64,000 bases of DNA from the NCBI GenBank assembly GCA_023388255.1, contig JAEWGO010000001.1, positions 124,001 through 188,000 of the forward strand, given 5' to 3'. Each line of letters starts with the position of its first letter. Positions within the stretch are counted from its first letter, which is position 1. Source of the DNA: Pseudomonadota bacterium (lineage in GTDB: Bacteria > Pseudomonadota > Gammaproteobacteria > Xanthomonadales > Rhodanobacteraceae). The translations under genes were made by a program, and so were the position numbers. Shown here piece by piece: positions 1-7,881 of this stretch. The notes below the pieces were generated by a model, which saw only the letters and a list, made by a program, of their open reading frames with translations, was not told where the DNA came from and ran no database searches.

Positions 1-2
1 AC

Positions 3-1409
3 GACCCGGCCAACAACCGCGGCGATGGCGGGCTGACGCCATCGGACGACCAGGGAGCGACCGGGGAGGCCGTCAGGCGCGAGGACTCCGCGGGCGGCCG
101 CAACGACCACAACGATCACGGCGGTGGTCACGACAATGGCAACGGCCACGGCTATGGCAACAACGGCAACGATCACGGGTACGGCAACAACGGCAATGGC
201 CGCGGCAACGACGGCAATGGCGGATACGGCAACGGTGCCGGCAACAACGGTGCGGGTAACTATGGAGGCCCGCAATCGGGCCTGATATCCGGCCTTGGTG
301 GCACACTCGGTCATCTCAGCTCGATACTGTTCGGCAACTCACCGGGAGAGAATTGGCAGCCGCACAGTCCATTCTCTTCGCCCGGCGAGACGCCTCGTTC
401 CGGGGGGGATCCGACGGGTCGTGTCCTGAACCAGCCGGGAGCTCCCGATCCCGCCTCGCCTCATGCCGGTTCCGATCGTCCGCTACCGCCGACACCCGAC
501 GGACCACGAGCGCCCGCTGAAGTGCCGCGCGCCGATGCCCAAGGCCAAGGCCAGACGCGCGCCGGGCCGGAAGCAGGGGCCGCGCAATCCCCGCTGGGAC
601 AGCACACGGGAACGCCAACGCCGACCACGAACGCGAACGCGAACGCGAACGCGAACGCGGGCCTCGTCATGACGCCGGCTATGGCCGAGGCCGCGATGCT
701 CGCCGGGACGACGCTGGCAGCGGGGCTTGCCGAAGGAGCGGCAGCGCAAATGCCTCAGACGCCTTCCGCATCCAATGCTGCGCATGCAGCCGCACTGGCC
801 TCGGATCAAGCGATTCTTGCTGGTCAGAATGCACAATCGGCGAAGGACGCGCTGGCGCAGCCGCGCACGCCGGGCACTGCCGATACGGCCCAACTGCGCC
901 AGCCAGCGAACGATCCGCGCGCGCCGACGCAGCTGGCCGATCCGCGGCGCGGCGCCGAGACACTCGATCCTTCGCAGGCGAAATCGACCGCGGACGCGCA
1001 GGCACGAACCTTGGCCGATCCGCGCATGCTGGATCCGCGTCTTGCCGATGCGCGCCTGTCGCAGGCTCTGGTTCGCGCTGATGCGGACGCCAAGCAGTTG
1101 CAGGCCGACGCGGCCGAAAAGGCGAAAAATGCCAATCTTGCCGACAGCGCGCGTGCGGTGAATGGTGACGAATCGAAGATGCGCGCGCGGCTGGCGTTCG
1201 GCGGCGGCACTTTGGCCAGCACGGCGGCGTCCGCGCGTCAGGCGCTGGATTGGGTCGGGCAGCAGGTGCGCGAATGGGGCTTCGATGCGAAGGAAGGCGC
1301 GGAGGGCGTGCGTGCGATGCGCGTGGTCGCCGGCTTGATCGCGGCCAGCGTGATCGTGCTCGTCGTCATTGCATTGATGTATGCGCTGCGGGTGATCCTG
1401 CTGACCTGA
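3..1409 (+). CDS. Gly/Asn-rich low-complexity protein with C-terminal membrane anchor (5' end outside window)
   Basis: The frame is open from the window edge to a TGA at 1407-1409, so at least 468 residues are visible and the N-terminus is missing. The first ~80 residues are a Gly/Asn/Asp/His low-complexity tract with GYGNNGN-like units. A Pro/Gly/Ser-rich stretch follows, then a perfect NANANANANA run, then an Ala/Gln/Asp-rich segment with repeated LADPR-type motifs. The last ~28 residues form one hydrophobic helix (VVAGLIAASVIVLVVIALMY) followed by a very short tail, so the bulk is held at a membrane by its C-terminus. I do not recognise the family and assign no function. A GTG at 522 could start a shorter product, but the same frame stays open upstream with similar composition. 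Confidence 0.6.
   Translation, partial: DPANNRGDGGLTPSDDQGATGEAVRREDSAGGRNDHNDHGGGHDNGNGHGYGNNGNDHGYGNNGNGRGNDGNGGYGNGAGNNGAGNYGGPQSGLISGLGGTLGHLSSILFGNSPGENWQPHSPFSSPGETPRSGGDPTGRVLNQPGAPDPASPHAGSDRPLPPTPDGPRAPAEVPRADAQGQGQTRAGPEAGAAQSPLGQHTGTPTPTTNANANANANAGLVMTPAMAEAAMLAGTTLAAGLAEGAAAQMPQTPSASNAAHAAALASDQAILAGQNAQSAKDALAQPRTPGTADTAQLRQPANDPRAPTQLADPRRGAETLDPSQAKSTADAQARTLADPRMLDPRLADARLSQALVRADADAKQLQADAAEKAKNANLADSARAVNGDESKMRARLAFGGGTLASTAASARQALDWVGQQVREWGFDAKEGAEGVRAMRVVAGLIAASVIVLVVIALMYALRVILLT
630..659 (+). repeat. five perfect copies of hexamer AACGCG
   Basis: The unit AACGCG repeats five times without change and encodes (Asn-Ala)5 inside the low-complexity gene. Because the unit is 6 bp, copy-number change would lengthen or shorten the protein without a frameshift. 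Confidence 0.9.
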
Positions 1410-1493
1410 TGGATGCGGTGCGGCGGCAGATGCGTGGACGCGCTTTCGCGTCCTCTTGCCGCAGACGTCCTTGCCAGCGGCTTGTGCACCGGT

Positions 1494-1655
1494 TAGGGTG
1501 CGCTCCAGCAGAAGGGGAGTAGCTCCCGCTGCCGTGATCGTCAACACGAGGCTTGGTTTCAATCGATTCCAAGGCTCCGGTCCGGTGGGTGGATCGCCGA
1601 TTCGGGCGTGTCCGCGAGCAAGACCTTCGCCGTCTACGGCGAAGGTGTGCCCTGT
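1494..1655 (+). promoter_or_regulatory. yybP-ykoY (manganese) riboswitch aptamer upstream of terC
   Basis: The block AAGGGGAGTAGC at 1512-1523 matches the conserved loop of the yybP-ykoY aptamer. It is followed by GATCGTCA at about 1536-1543 and by the paired arm AGACCTTCGCC (1621-1631) / GGCGAAGGTGTGC (1638-1650). These are the hallmark conserved segments in the right order. This class senses Mn2+ and in E. coli controls alx, a TerC-family gene, which fits the gene that starts at 1714. The exact ends are estimates. Confidence 0.88.
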
Positions 1656-1665
1656 GAAAACGAGG

Positions 1666-1695
1666 CCCCGTGCGCCGTTGGCTCATGGGGTTTTT
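1666..1695 (+). terminator. intrinsic terminator in the riboswitch expression platform
   Basis: CCCCGTG (1666-1672) pairs with CATGGGG (1684-1690) with one G-U pair; an inner GCC/GGC pair shortens the loop. Five T follow at 1691-1695 and a further T-rich stretch to 1702. It lies between the aptamer and the terC ribosome site, so it is the likely on/off switch of the leader. Confidence 0.8.
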
Positions 1696-1713
1696 GCGTT
1701 TTCGGAGCTGGCC

Positions 1714-2670
1714 ATGCAATCCATCGGAACAACCGGGCTGTGGACCGCGTTCAGTGTCATCGTGACGCTGGCGCTGGCGATCGACTTTCTCGTATTGCGA
1801 ACCGCCGGCGCGCATCGCGTGTCGTTTCGCGAAGCGCTGTGGTGGAGTCTCGCCTGGGTCGGGCTGGCGCTCGCGTTCAACCTCGGCCTGTGGTGGTGGC
1901 TCGACGCGCACGCGGGGCGCGCGCTCGCCAACGAGATCGGTCTCGAATTCCTCACCGGCTATCTGGTGGAGAAAGCACTCGCGGTCGACAACATCTTCGT
2001 GTTCCTGATGCTGTTCAACTACTTCGGCGTACCGGTCGAACTGCGCCAGCGCGCGTTGATGCTCGGCGCGCTCGGCGCGATAGTGCTGCGCGCGATCCTG
2101 ATCTTCGTCGGTGCGGCACTGGTCGCCAAGTTCCACTGGATCCTTTACCTGTTCGGCCTGTTCCTGATCGTGACCGGCGTGAAGATGCTGCTGTCGACGA
2201 ACCAGGAACCCGACCTCGACAGCAATCCGATCCTGCGCTGGATGCGCAAGCGCCTGCACCTGACGCGCGATTTCCGCGGCAATGTGCTCAGCGTGGTCGA
2301 GGACGGCCGCCGCTGGTACACGCCGTTGTTCGTCGTGATGGTGCTGATCGCGGTGACCGACGTGATCTTCGCGGTCGACTCGATCCCGGCGATCTTCGCG
2401 GTCACCGAGGACCCGTTCGTCGTGCTGACCTCGAACGTGTTCGCCGTGCTCGGCCTGCGCGCGATGTTCTTCATGCTCGCCGGTGCGGCCGAGCGTTTCC
2501 ATCTGCTGGGCTACGGCCTCGCCTCGGTGCTGCTGTTCATCGGCGCCAAGATGCTGCTGGCCGACGTGTTCAAGATTCCGATCGGCATCGCGCTCGGCGT
2601 CGTCGCCTGCCTGATCGGTGCGTCGATCGCGGCCAGCCTGATCCTGCCGCGGTCTGCGCGCGACGGCTGA
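1714..2670 (+). CDS. TerC/Alx-family integral membrane protein, probable Mn2+ exporter
   Basis: A 318-residue polytopic membrane protein with about nine helices. It carries the acidic intramembrane motifs of TerC: EKALAVDN (residues 86-93) and DVIFAVDSIPA (216-226). TerC/Alx proteins are linked to metal export, and Alx is implicated in Mn2+ efflux. The Mn-type riboswitch in its leader makes manganese homeostasis the best-supported role. ATG 1714 is chosen because GGAG lies 7 bases upstream and the first helix begins at about residue 8; the frame is open further upstream but runs through the riboswitch. The rhomboid gene follows 69 bases later on the same strand. Confidence 0.9.
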   Translation: MQSIGTTGLWTAFSVIVTLALAIDFLVLRTAGAHRVSFREALWWSLAWVGLALAFNLGLWWWLDAHAGRALANEIGLEFLTGYLVEKALAVDNIFVFLMLFNYFGVPVELRQRALMLGALGAIVLRAILIFVGAALVAKFHWILYLFGLFLIVTGVKMLLSTNQEPDLDSNPILRWMRKRLHLTRDFRGNVLSVVEDGRRWYTPLFVVMVLIAVTDVIFAVDSIPAIFAVTEDPFVVLTSNVFAVLGLRAMFFMLAGAAERFHLLGYGLASVLLFIGAKMLLADVFKIPIGIALGVVACLIGASIAASLILPRSARDG

Positions 2671-2739
2671 GCGGCATCGACCGCAACCGGAACCGGCGCA
2701 GCTCTTGCGCCGGCATCGGCCTGCCCCCACCGTTGCCGG

Positions 2740-3531
2740 ATGGACATTGCACGGCCCCTGCCCGAACCGACCGCACGCACGGTGGCGCGCGACCGCGACC
2801 GCGTCCGCTATGCCGTGCTCGGCGCGGCGGCATTGCTGGCCGGGATATGGATTGCATGGCTCGGCGCGTGGCTGCTCGGTTGGTCGATGGACGATCTCGG
2901 CGTCCGCCCGCGCCACTGGCATGGCCTCGTCGGCGTGCTCAGCGCGCCGTTCGCGCATGCCTCGTTCGAACACCTGATGTCGAACACCTTGCCGTTCGGC
3001 CTGCTCGCGACATTGACCCTGTACTGCTATCCGCGTGCCGCGCGGCTCGCGTTGCCGCTGATCTGGATCCTCTCCGGCCTCGGCGTGTGGCTGTTCGCGC
3101 GCGATTCCGTGCACGTCGGCGCCAGCGGCATCACGCACGGGCTGATGTTCTTCCTGTTCGTTATGGGCCTGATCCGGCGCGACCGCCTGGCCGTGGTCAC
3201 TTCGCTGGTCGTGTTCTTCCTGTACGGCGGCATGCTGCTGTCGGTGTTGCCCGGCGAGGAGCGCATCAGCTTCGAATACCATCTCGCCGGCGCGATCGCC
3301 GGCGTGCTCGCGGCATTCGTGCTGCATGCGCGCGATCCCTCGCCGCCGCGCAAGCGCTACAGCTGGGAAGAGGACGAAACCACCCTGGCGGCGGTCGATG
3401 ACGAACTCGAAATGCCGCGCGCCGAGCACGTGCCGGTGCTGTGGCAGCGTGTGCCGGGCGACGACCGCAACGGACGCGTGATCGCGTTCCGTCCGCGTGA
3501 TCCCGATCCACCGCCGCCGACCGTGCATTGA
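2740..3531 (+). CDS. rhomboid-family intramembrane serine protease
   Basis: 263 residues with about six membrane segments between residues 25 and 195 and a hydrophilic, acidic and Pro-rich cytoplasmic tail (about 197-263). The active-site signature is complete: VGASG with Ser129 in one helix and YHLAG with His181 in a later helix. The H-x4-H-x3-N pattern (His73, His78, Asn82) forms the usual oxyanion/structural side. Rhomboids cut membrane proteins inside the bilayer. The substrate cannot be told from context. It could be co-transcribed with terC. Confidence 0.88.
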   Translation: MDIARPLPEPTARTVARDRDRVRYAVLGAAALLAGIWIAWLGAWLLGWSMDDLGVRPRHWHGLVGVLSAPFAHASFEHLMSNTLPFGLLATLTLYCYPRAARLALPLIWILSGLGVWLFARDSVHVGASGITHGLMFFLFVMGLIRRDRLAVVTSLVVFFLYGGMLLSVLPGEERISFEYHLAGAIAGVLAAFVLHARDPSPPRKRYSWEEDETTLAAVDDELEMPRAEHVPVLWQRVPGDDRNGRVIAFRPRDPDPPPPTVH

Positions 3532-3605
3532 CCGTAGCGCGCCCCGCACAGCGCGTGCAGGACGAACCGCGCTAAGCTGTCGCCGATGAACCACCGGATG
3601 CCCGC

Positions 3606-4499
3606 ATGAATGCTTCCACTCCACGCCGCGTCGACCACCAGCAAACCGACAAGGGCTACGTTCCCGTCTACACGACCAGCGTGGTGGAGCAGCAATGGGA
3701 CAGCTATTCGCGCATCGACCACCAGACCTGGTCGACCTTGTTCGAGCGACAGCGCGAGGTGCTGAAGGGCCGCGCATGCAAGGAATTCATCGACAACCAG
3801 CAACGCTTCCGCATGACGCCGGGTGCGATTCCGCGTTTCGACGAACTCAACGAGGTGCTGGCCAAGGCGACCGGTTGGCAACTGGTCGGCGTCGAAGGCC
3901 TGCTGCCGGAGCTGACCTTCTTTGATCACCTCGCGAACCGCCGCTTTCCGGTCACCTGGTGGATCAGGAAGCCGGAGCAACTCGACTATCTGGCCGAACC
4001 CGACCTGTTCCACGACCTGTTCGGCCACGTGCCGCTGCTGCTGAATCCGGTATTCGCCGACTACATGCAGGCGTACGGCCGCGGTGGCGTGAAGGCACAC
4101 GGCATCGGCGCCGAAGCGCTGGTCAACCTGACGCGCCTTTACTGGTACACGGTCGAGTTTGGTCTGATCCGCGAGCACAATGCCTTGCGCATCTATGGCT
4201 CGGGCATCGTCAGCTCGAAGAGCGAATCGATCCATTGTCTGGAATCGTCGGCACCGAACAGGATCGGCTTCGACATGCGGCGCATCATGCGAACGCGCTA
4301 CCGCATCGACACCTACCAGAAAACCTACTTCGTCATCGACAGCTTCGAGCAGTTGATGGAAGCGACCCGACCGGACTTCCGCCCGATCTATGCCGAGCTC
4401 GCCGCACAGCCGTCGATCCCGGCTGGGGACGTGCTGGCGAGCGATGCCGTGTTCCAGCGCGGCAGCGGCGAAGGCTGGGCCAACGACGCCGATTTCTGA
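3606..4499 (+). CDS. phhA: phenylalanine 4-monooxygenase
   Basis: 297 residues, the usual size for bacterial single-domain phenylalanine hydroxylases, which convert Phe to Tyr using tetrahydropterin and non-haem iron. The iron ligands are visible: His136 and His141 in FHDLFGH, and Glu184 in YWYTVEFGL. The sequence lacks the N-terminal ACT regulatory domain of animal enzymes, as expected. A weak -10-like TAAGCT lies at 3573-3578. A seven-codon mini-ORF (3586-3609) overlaps the start codon. No pterin-recycling gene (phhB) is adjacent. Confidence 0.95.
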   Translation: MNASTPRRVDHQQTDKGYVPVYTTSVVEQQWDSYSRIDHQTWSTLFERQREVLKGRACKEFIDNQQRFRMTPGAIPRFDELNEVLAKATGWQLVGVEGLLPELTFFDHLANRRFPVTWWIRKPEQLDYLAEPDLFHDLFGHVPLLLNPVFADYMQAYGRGGVKAHGIGAEALVNLTRLYWYTVEFGLIREHNALRIYGSGIVSSKSESIHCLESSAPNRIGFDMRRIMRTRYRIDTYQKTYFVIDSFEQLMEATRPDFRPIYAELAAQPSIPAGDVLASDAVFQRGSGEGWANDADF

Positions 4500-4547
4500 G
4501 CGCCGCCGCAGCGACGCCGGCCGCGCATGCCGGCATGGACTCCCGCC

Positions 4548-5288
4548 ATGCAACGCATGAACTCCTCACGTCTCCTCCTCGGCTTCGCGCTCGCACTGTG
4601 CGCGGGCATCGCGCATGGCGAAGTGCGACAGGCGGCCGCCGACAGTTTCTTCCTCGGGTACTCGTTGCCCGTGCATGCGACGCCAGCGAAAGCATGGGCC
4701 GATCTCGTGCAGGTGCAGCGCTGGTGGAGCGATGAGCACACGTTCTCCGGCAAGGCCGCCAATCTCCAACTCGGCGCCACCGCTGGTGGATGTTTCTGCG
4801 AACGCTGGCTTGGCGGCAGCGTCGAGCATGGCCGTGTGTTGATGGCGCTGCCCGAAAAAGTGCTGCGCATCGATGGTGCGCTCGGTCCGCTGCAGGAACT
4901 CGCGCTGAAAGGCGTCCTGAGTTTCTGGATCAAGACGGGCGACGATGGCGCCGTCACGCTCGATGTCGAATACCGCGTCAGTGGCTCGGCAGTGAGCGGC
5001 CTCGACCAGCTCGCGCCGCAGGTCGACGCAGTGCTCGGCGAACAGGTTGCGCGTCTTGTTCGCTATGTCGACAGCGGGAATCCGACGGCGCCCCCGCCGG
5101 AAGAAGCGCCCGGGCAACGCGAGGGTGACGCACGCAAGGCGCTGTTGCAGGCATGGGCGCAGAGCGCCGCCGCCGAGGCGGCAGCTGCGGCAAAACAACC
5201 GGCGCCCTCGAAGCCGGGTGCGGCCAAGCCGAAGGCCGCGAAAGCTCCGTCGAAGGCGGTGCCGCCGAAGGATGCGGACAGTCCCTGA
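4548..5288 (+). CDS. exported SRPBCC/START-like protein with Ala/Pro/Lys tail
   Basis: A signal peptide (LLLGFALALCAGIAHG) precedes a ~150-residue domain. That domain has the feel of the SRPBCC (START-like, AHSA1) fold: an early helix followed by a Trp-Trp pair (VQRWWSDEHTFSG), then alternating strands ending in a long C-terminal helix (VDAVLGEQVARLVRYVDSG). The last ~60 residues are Pro/Ala/Lys-rich and probably disordered. Starts at 4548 and 4557 both place the signal peptide correctly; neither has a strong ribosome site. The ligand is unknown. The fold assignment is by pattern and is moderate. Confidence 0.65.
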   Translation: MQRMNSSRLLLGFALALCAGIAHGEVRQAAADSFFLGYSLPVHATPAKAWADLVQVQRWWSDEHTFSGKAANLQLGATAGGCFCERWLGGSVEHGRVLMALPEKVLRIDGALGPLQELALKGVLSFWIKTGDDGAVTLDVEYRVSGSAVSGLDQLAPQVDAVLGEQVARLVRYVDSGNPTAPPPEEAPGQREGDARKALLQAWAQSAAAEAAAAAKQPAPSKPGAAKPKAAKAPSKAVPPKDADSP

Positions 5289-5412
5289 GGCCACTACGGC
5301 CACATCCTTGTCGCAAAAAGCGCGCACTTGCGTCGTCTTGCAACAATGGGAATGTGCTGCATTTTGCACTTGTTGCGTGAATTCGCGGGTACGCCGTTTG
5401 CTGGCGTGTTGA

Positions 5413-6093
5413 ATGACGGCGGCCACTCCGCTGCGTGCCACGCGCGGCGCCGTCTCACACGAAAAGGAGAATCACGCAGCGAGATGCACAGCGATCGGAT
5501 TGGCCATGTTGGTGGCCGCAATGGCAGGGGCGGCGCAGGCCGGCGAGGCGGGTGACTGGGTACTCAAGTTCGGCGTGCATCAGGTCACGCCGAAATCGGA
5601 CAATGGCCGTCTCGCCGGCGGTACGCTGAAAACAGATGTCGGCGACAGCGCGCGTCCTACCGTCAGCCTCGAATATCTCGTCACGCCGAACTGGGGCATG
5701 GAAGTGCTCGGCGCATTGCCGTTCAAGCACGAGGTCAGACTCAATGGCGCCAAGGCCGCCGACGTCAAGCAGCTGCCGCCGACCGTCAGTGTGCAGTACC
5801 ACTTCATGCCACAGGAACAGTTTTCGCCGTTCGTCGGCGTTGGCCTCAACTACACGCGCTTTTTCGGCATTCGCGAAACCGGGCCGCTGTCGGGCACCCG
5901 GCTCGACCTGTCCGATTCCTGGGGTGGCGCCGTGCATGCCGGCTTCGACGTACGCTTCGCCGAGCGCTGGCTGTTCACCGCCGACGTGCGCTGGATGAGC
6001 ATCGAAACCGACGCGAAGGTCAACGGCGCCAAGGTCGGCACCGTGAAGATCGATCCGTGGGTCTACGGCATCGCGATCGGGTATCGCTTCTGA
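5413..6093 (+). CDS. OmpW-family outer-membrane beta-barrel
   Basis: The mature part begins GEAGDWVLKFGVHQV and ends in the outer-membrane signature IAIGYRF (terminal Phe), with alternating strands throughout and WGMEVLGALPF, QYHF and PFVGVGLNYTRFF segments. This is the OmpW family of eight-stranded barrels for small hydrophobic compounds. The hydrophobic signal core is AIGLAMLVAAMAGAAQA. The start is uncertain: ATG 5413 gives an unusually long polar n-region, while the only strong ribosome site (AAAAGGAGA at 5462-5470) sits inside the frame and faces an ATG in another frame (5484). Confidence 0.85.
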   Translation: MTAATPLRATRGAVSHEKENHAARCTAIGLAMLVAAMAGAAQAGEAGDWVLKFGVHQVTPKSDNGRLAGGTLKTDVGDSARPTVSLEYLVTPNWGMEVLGALPFKHEVRLNGAKAADVKQLPPTVSVQYHFMPQEQFSPFVGVGLNYTRFFGIRETGPLSGTRLDLSDSWGGAVHAGFDVRFAERWLFTADVRWMSIETDAKVNGAKVGTVKIDPWVYGIAIGYRF

Positions 6094-6096
6094 ACC

Positions 6097-6132
6097 ACTG
6101 CCGCCTCGCCCGTTCGATGGCGAGGCGGCAGT
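6097..6132. terminator. bidirectional hairpin between convergent ompW-like and DUF885 genes
   Basis: A perfect 14-bp stem, ACTGCCGCCTCGCC (6097-6110) with GGCGAGGCGGCAGT (6119-6132), encloses an 8-base loop just past the stops of two convergent genes. Neither side has a T-tract, so termination may need Rho or act as a transcript-end stabiliser. Confidence 0.7.
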
Positions 6133-6138
6133 GCTTGA

Positions 6139-7881
6139 TCAGGTTTTCGGCTTGGCCGCCGCGGCAATGAACGCATCGATGCGCTGCTCCAGTACCGGCA
6201 ATGGCACCGAGCCCTCGGCCAGTACCGCATCGTGGAACGCGCGCAGGTCGAACTTGTCGCCAAGTGTCTTTTCCGCGCGTGCGCGCAGCTCGACGATCTT
6301 GATCTCGCCGAGCTTGTAGCTGAGCGCCTGTCCCGGCCATGAGATGTAGCGGTCGACTTCGGTTTCCACTTCGTGCGTGCTCAACGCGGTGTGCGAAGCG
6401 AGGTACTCGATCGCCTGTTGGCGCGTCCAGCCCTTGTGGTGGATGCCGGTGTCGATCACCAGTCGCGCCGCGCGCCACATCTCGTAGGTCTCGCGGCCGA
6501 ACTCCTCGTACGGCGTGTGGTAGATGCCCATTTCCTCGCCGAGCTTTTCGCAATACAGCGCCCAGCCTTCGCCGTAGGCCGAGATGTAGTTCTTGCTGCG
6601 GAACTCGGGCTGGTTCTTCTGTTCCTCGGCCAGCTCGCCCTGCAGCGCATGCCCGGGTGCGGATTCGTGCAAGGTCAGCGCCGGCAGGTTGTAGAGCGGG
6701 CGCGAGGGCAGGTCGTAGGTGTTGACCCAGTAGGTATGCGCGCCGCCCCGGCCGGCGGTCCAGAACGGCGCGATCGAGGCCGGCACCGGTTCGATACCGA
6801 AGCGCCCGCGCGGCAGCAGGCCGAAGAAGCGATCGAGCTTGGCGTCGACCTGCTTGGCGATCCACGCCGCACGCATCAGCAGCTCGTCCGGCGTCTTCGC
6901 GTAGAACTGCGGATCGGTGCGCAGGAATTGCAGAAATGCCGGGAAATCGCCCTTGAAGCCGGTTTGCTTCATCGTCTCCCGCATCTGCCCGTCGATGCGC
7001 GCGACTTCCTTCAGGCCGATCTGGTGGATCGCTTCGGGATCGAGATCGAGCGTCGTGTATTCCTTGATCTGTTGGCGGTAGAACGCCTTGCCGTCCGGCA
7101 TTGCCTCGGCCGCGAGCGTCGTGCGCGCGTGCGGCACGTAGTCGTCGCGGAAGAACTTCAGCAACTTCGCGTAGGACGGAATCACGTTCTCGCGAATCGC
7201 GCGCACCGCATCGGCGCGCAGCTTGACCTGCTCGTCGGCGGGGATTGTCGCCGGCAGCTTCTTCAGCGGCGCGTAGAACTCGCTGTCCTCGGGCGACTTC
7301 ACCTCCGCATAGCTCGCGATCGACACGTCGCGACCGGCAAGCACCGCCTGCGGCACGCTGAAGCCACGCTTCAGTCCGGCGCGCATGTTGTCGGTCTGCT
7401 GCGCGAAATAGCGTGGCACGTCATCGAGCTTGGCGATGTAGTTGCGCGCTTCCAGCGTGTTCTTCAGTGGCCGCCGCGCCATGAAGCCGAGACCGGACCA
7501 GAACTGCGAATCGCTGTTGAACGGCATCTCGTAGCCGCGGAAGCGGATCTCCGCAGCAAGGTCTTCGACCTGCGGCCGGTACACCGCGAGGTTGACCTGG
7601 TTCTCTGCTGACAGCTCCTTCGCCGGAATGGCGTCGAGCTGCCTGAGCACGTCGCTCCAGTACGCGAGGCGCGCCTTCTGCGCCGTCGCGCCAACGTCGG
7701 GCAGGCGGTTGTCGCTCGGATTCGGTTGGCTGTCTTCGTCGTCGTAGCCACCGAACTGTTGCTGGCGCCAACTCCATTCTTTCGTGTACAGCGCCTTGAA
7801 GCGCTCGTCCGCACTCCCGGCGTGCGCCAGCGCGCTGATGGCGACGCCTGCGCAAAGCAGGCCGGCAACCCAGGGTCTCAT
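6139..7881 (-). CDS. exported DUF885-family metallopeptidase
   Basis: 580 residues with an N-terminal signal peptide (AGLLCAGVAISALAHA). The family signature is intact: the HESAPGH metal motif (His405, Glu406, His411) and the downstream EGWALYCE box (about 438-445). DUF885 proteins are predicted zinc peptidases, mostly periplasmic or secreted. AGGAG precedes ATG by 7 bases, and the start overlaps the stop of the upstream ABC-F gene by 4 bases (ATGA), so translation may be coupled even though the two roles look unrelated. Confidence 0.85.
   Translation of the reverse strand: MRPWVAGLLCAGVAISALAHAGSADERFKALYTKEWSWRQQQFGGYDDEDSQPNPSDNRLPDVGATAQKARLAYWSDVLRQLDAIPAKELSAENQVNLAVYRPQVEDLAAEIRFRGYEMPFNSDSQFWSGLGFMARRPLKNTLEARNYIAKLDDVPRYFAQQTDNMRAGLKRGFSVPQAVLAGRDVSIASYAEVKSPEDSEFYAPLKKLPATIPADEQVKLRADAVRAIRENVIPSYAKLLKFFRDDYVPHARTTLAAEAMPDGKAFYRQQIKEYTTLDLDPEAIHQIGLKEVARIDGQMRETMKQTGFKGDFPAFLQFLRTDPQFYAKTPDELLMRAAWIAKQVDAKLDRFFGLLPRGRFGIEPVPASIAPFWTAGRGGAHTYWVNTYDLPSRPLYNLPALTLHESAPGHALQGELAEEQKNQPEFRSKNYISAYGEGWALYCEKLGEEMGIYHTPYEEFGRETYEMWRAARLVIDTGIHHKGWTRQQAIEYLASHTALSTHEVETEVDRYISWPGQALSYKLGEIKIVELRARAEKTLGDKFDLRAFHDAVLAEGSVPLPVLEQRIDAFIAAAAKPKT

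Noticed and set aside
115..260. GC-rich short repeats taken as a CRISPR-like array
   Set aside because: Units are irregular, have no spacers, and translate into a continuous Gly/Asn-rich protein segment.
1366..3777. 803-codon minus-strand frame opposite terC and the rhomboid gene
   Set aside because: Both plus-strand genes have intact motifs and leaders; the minus frame is Arg/His/Gln-rich shadow sequence.
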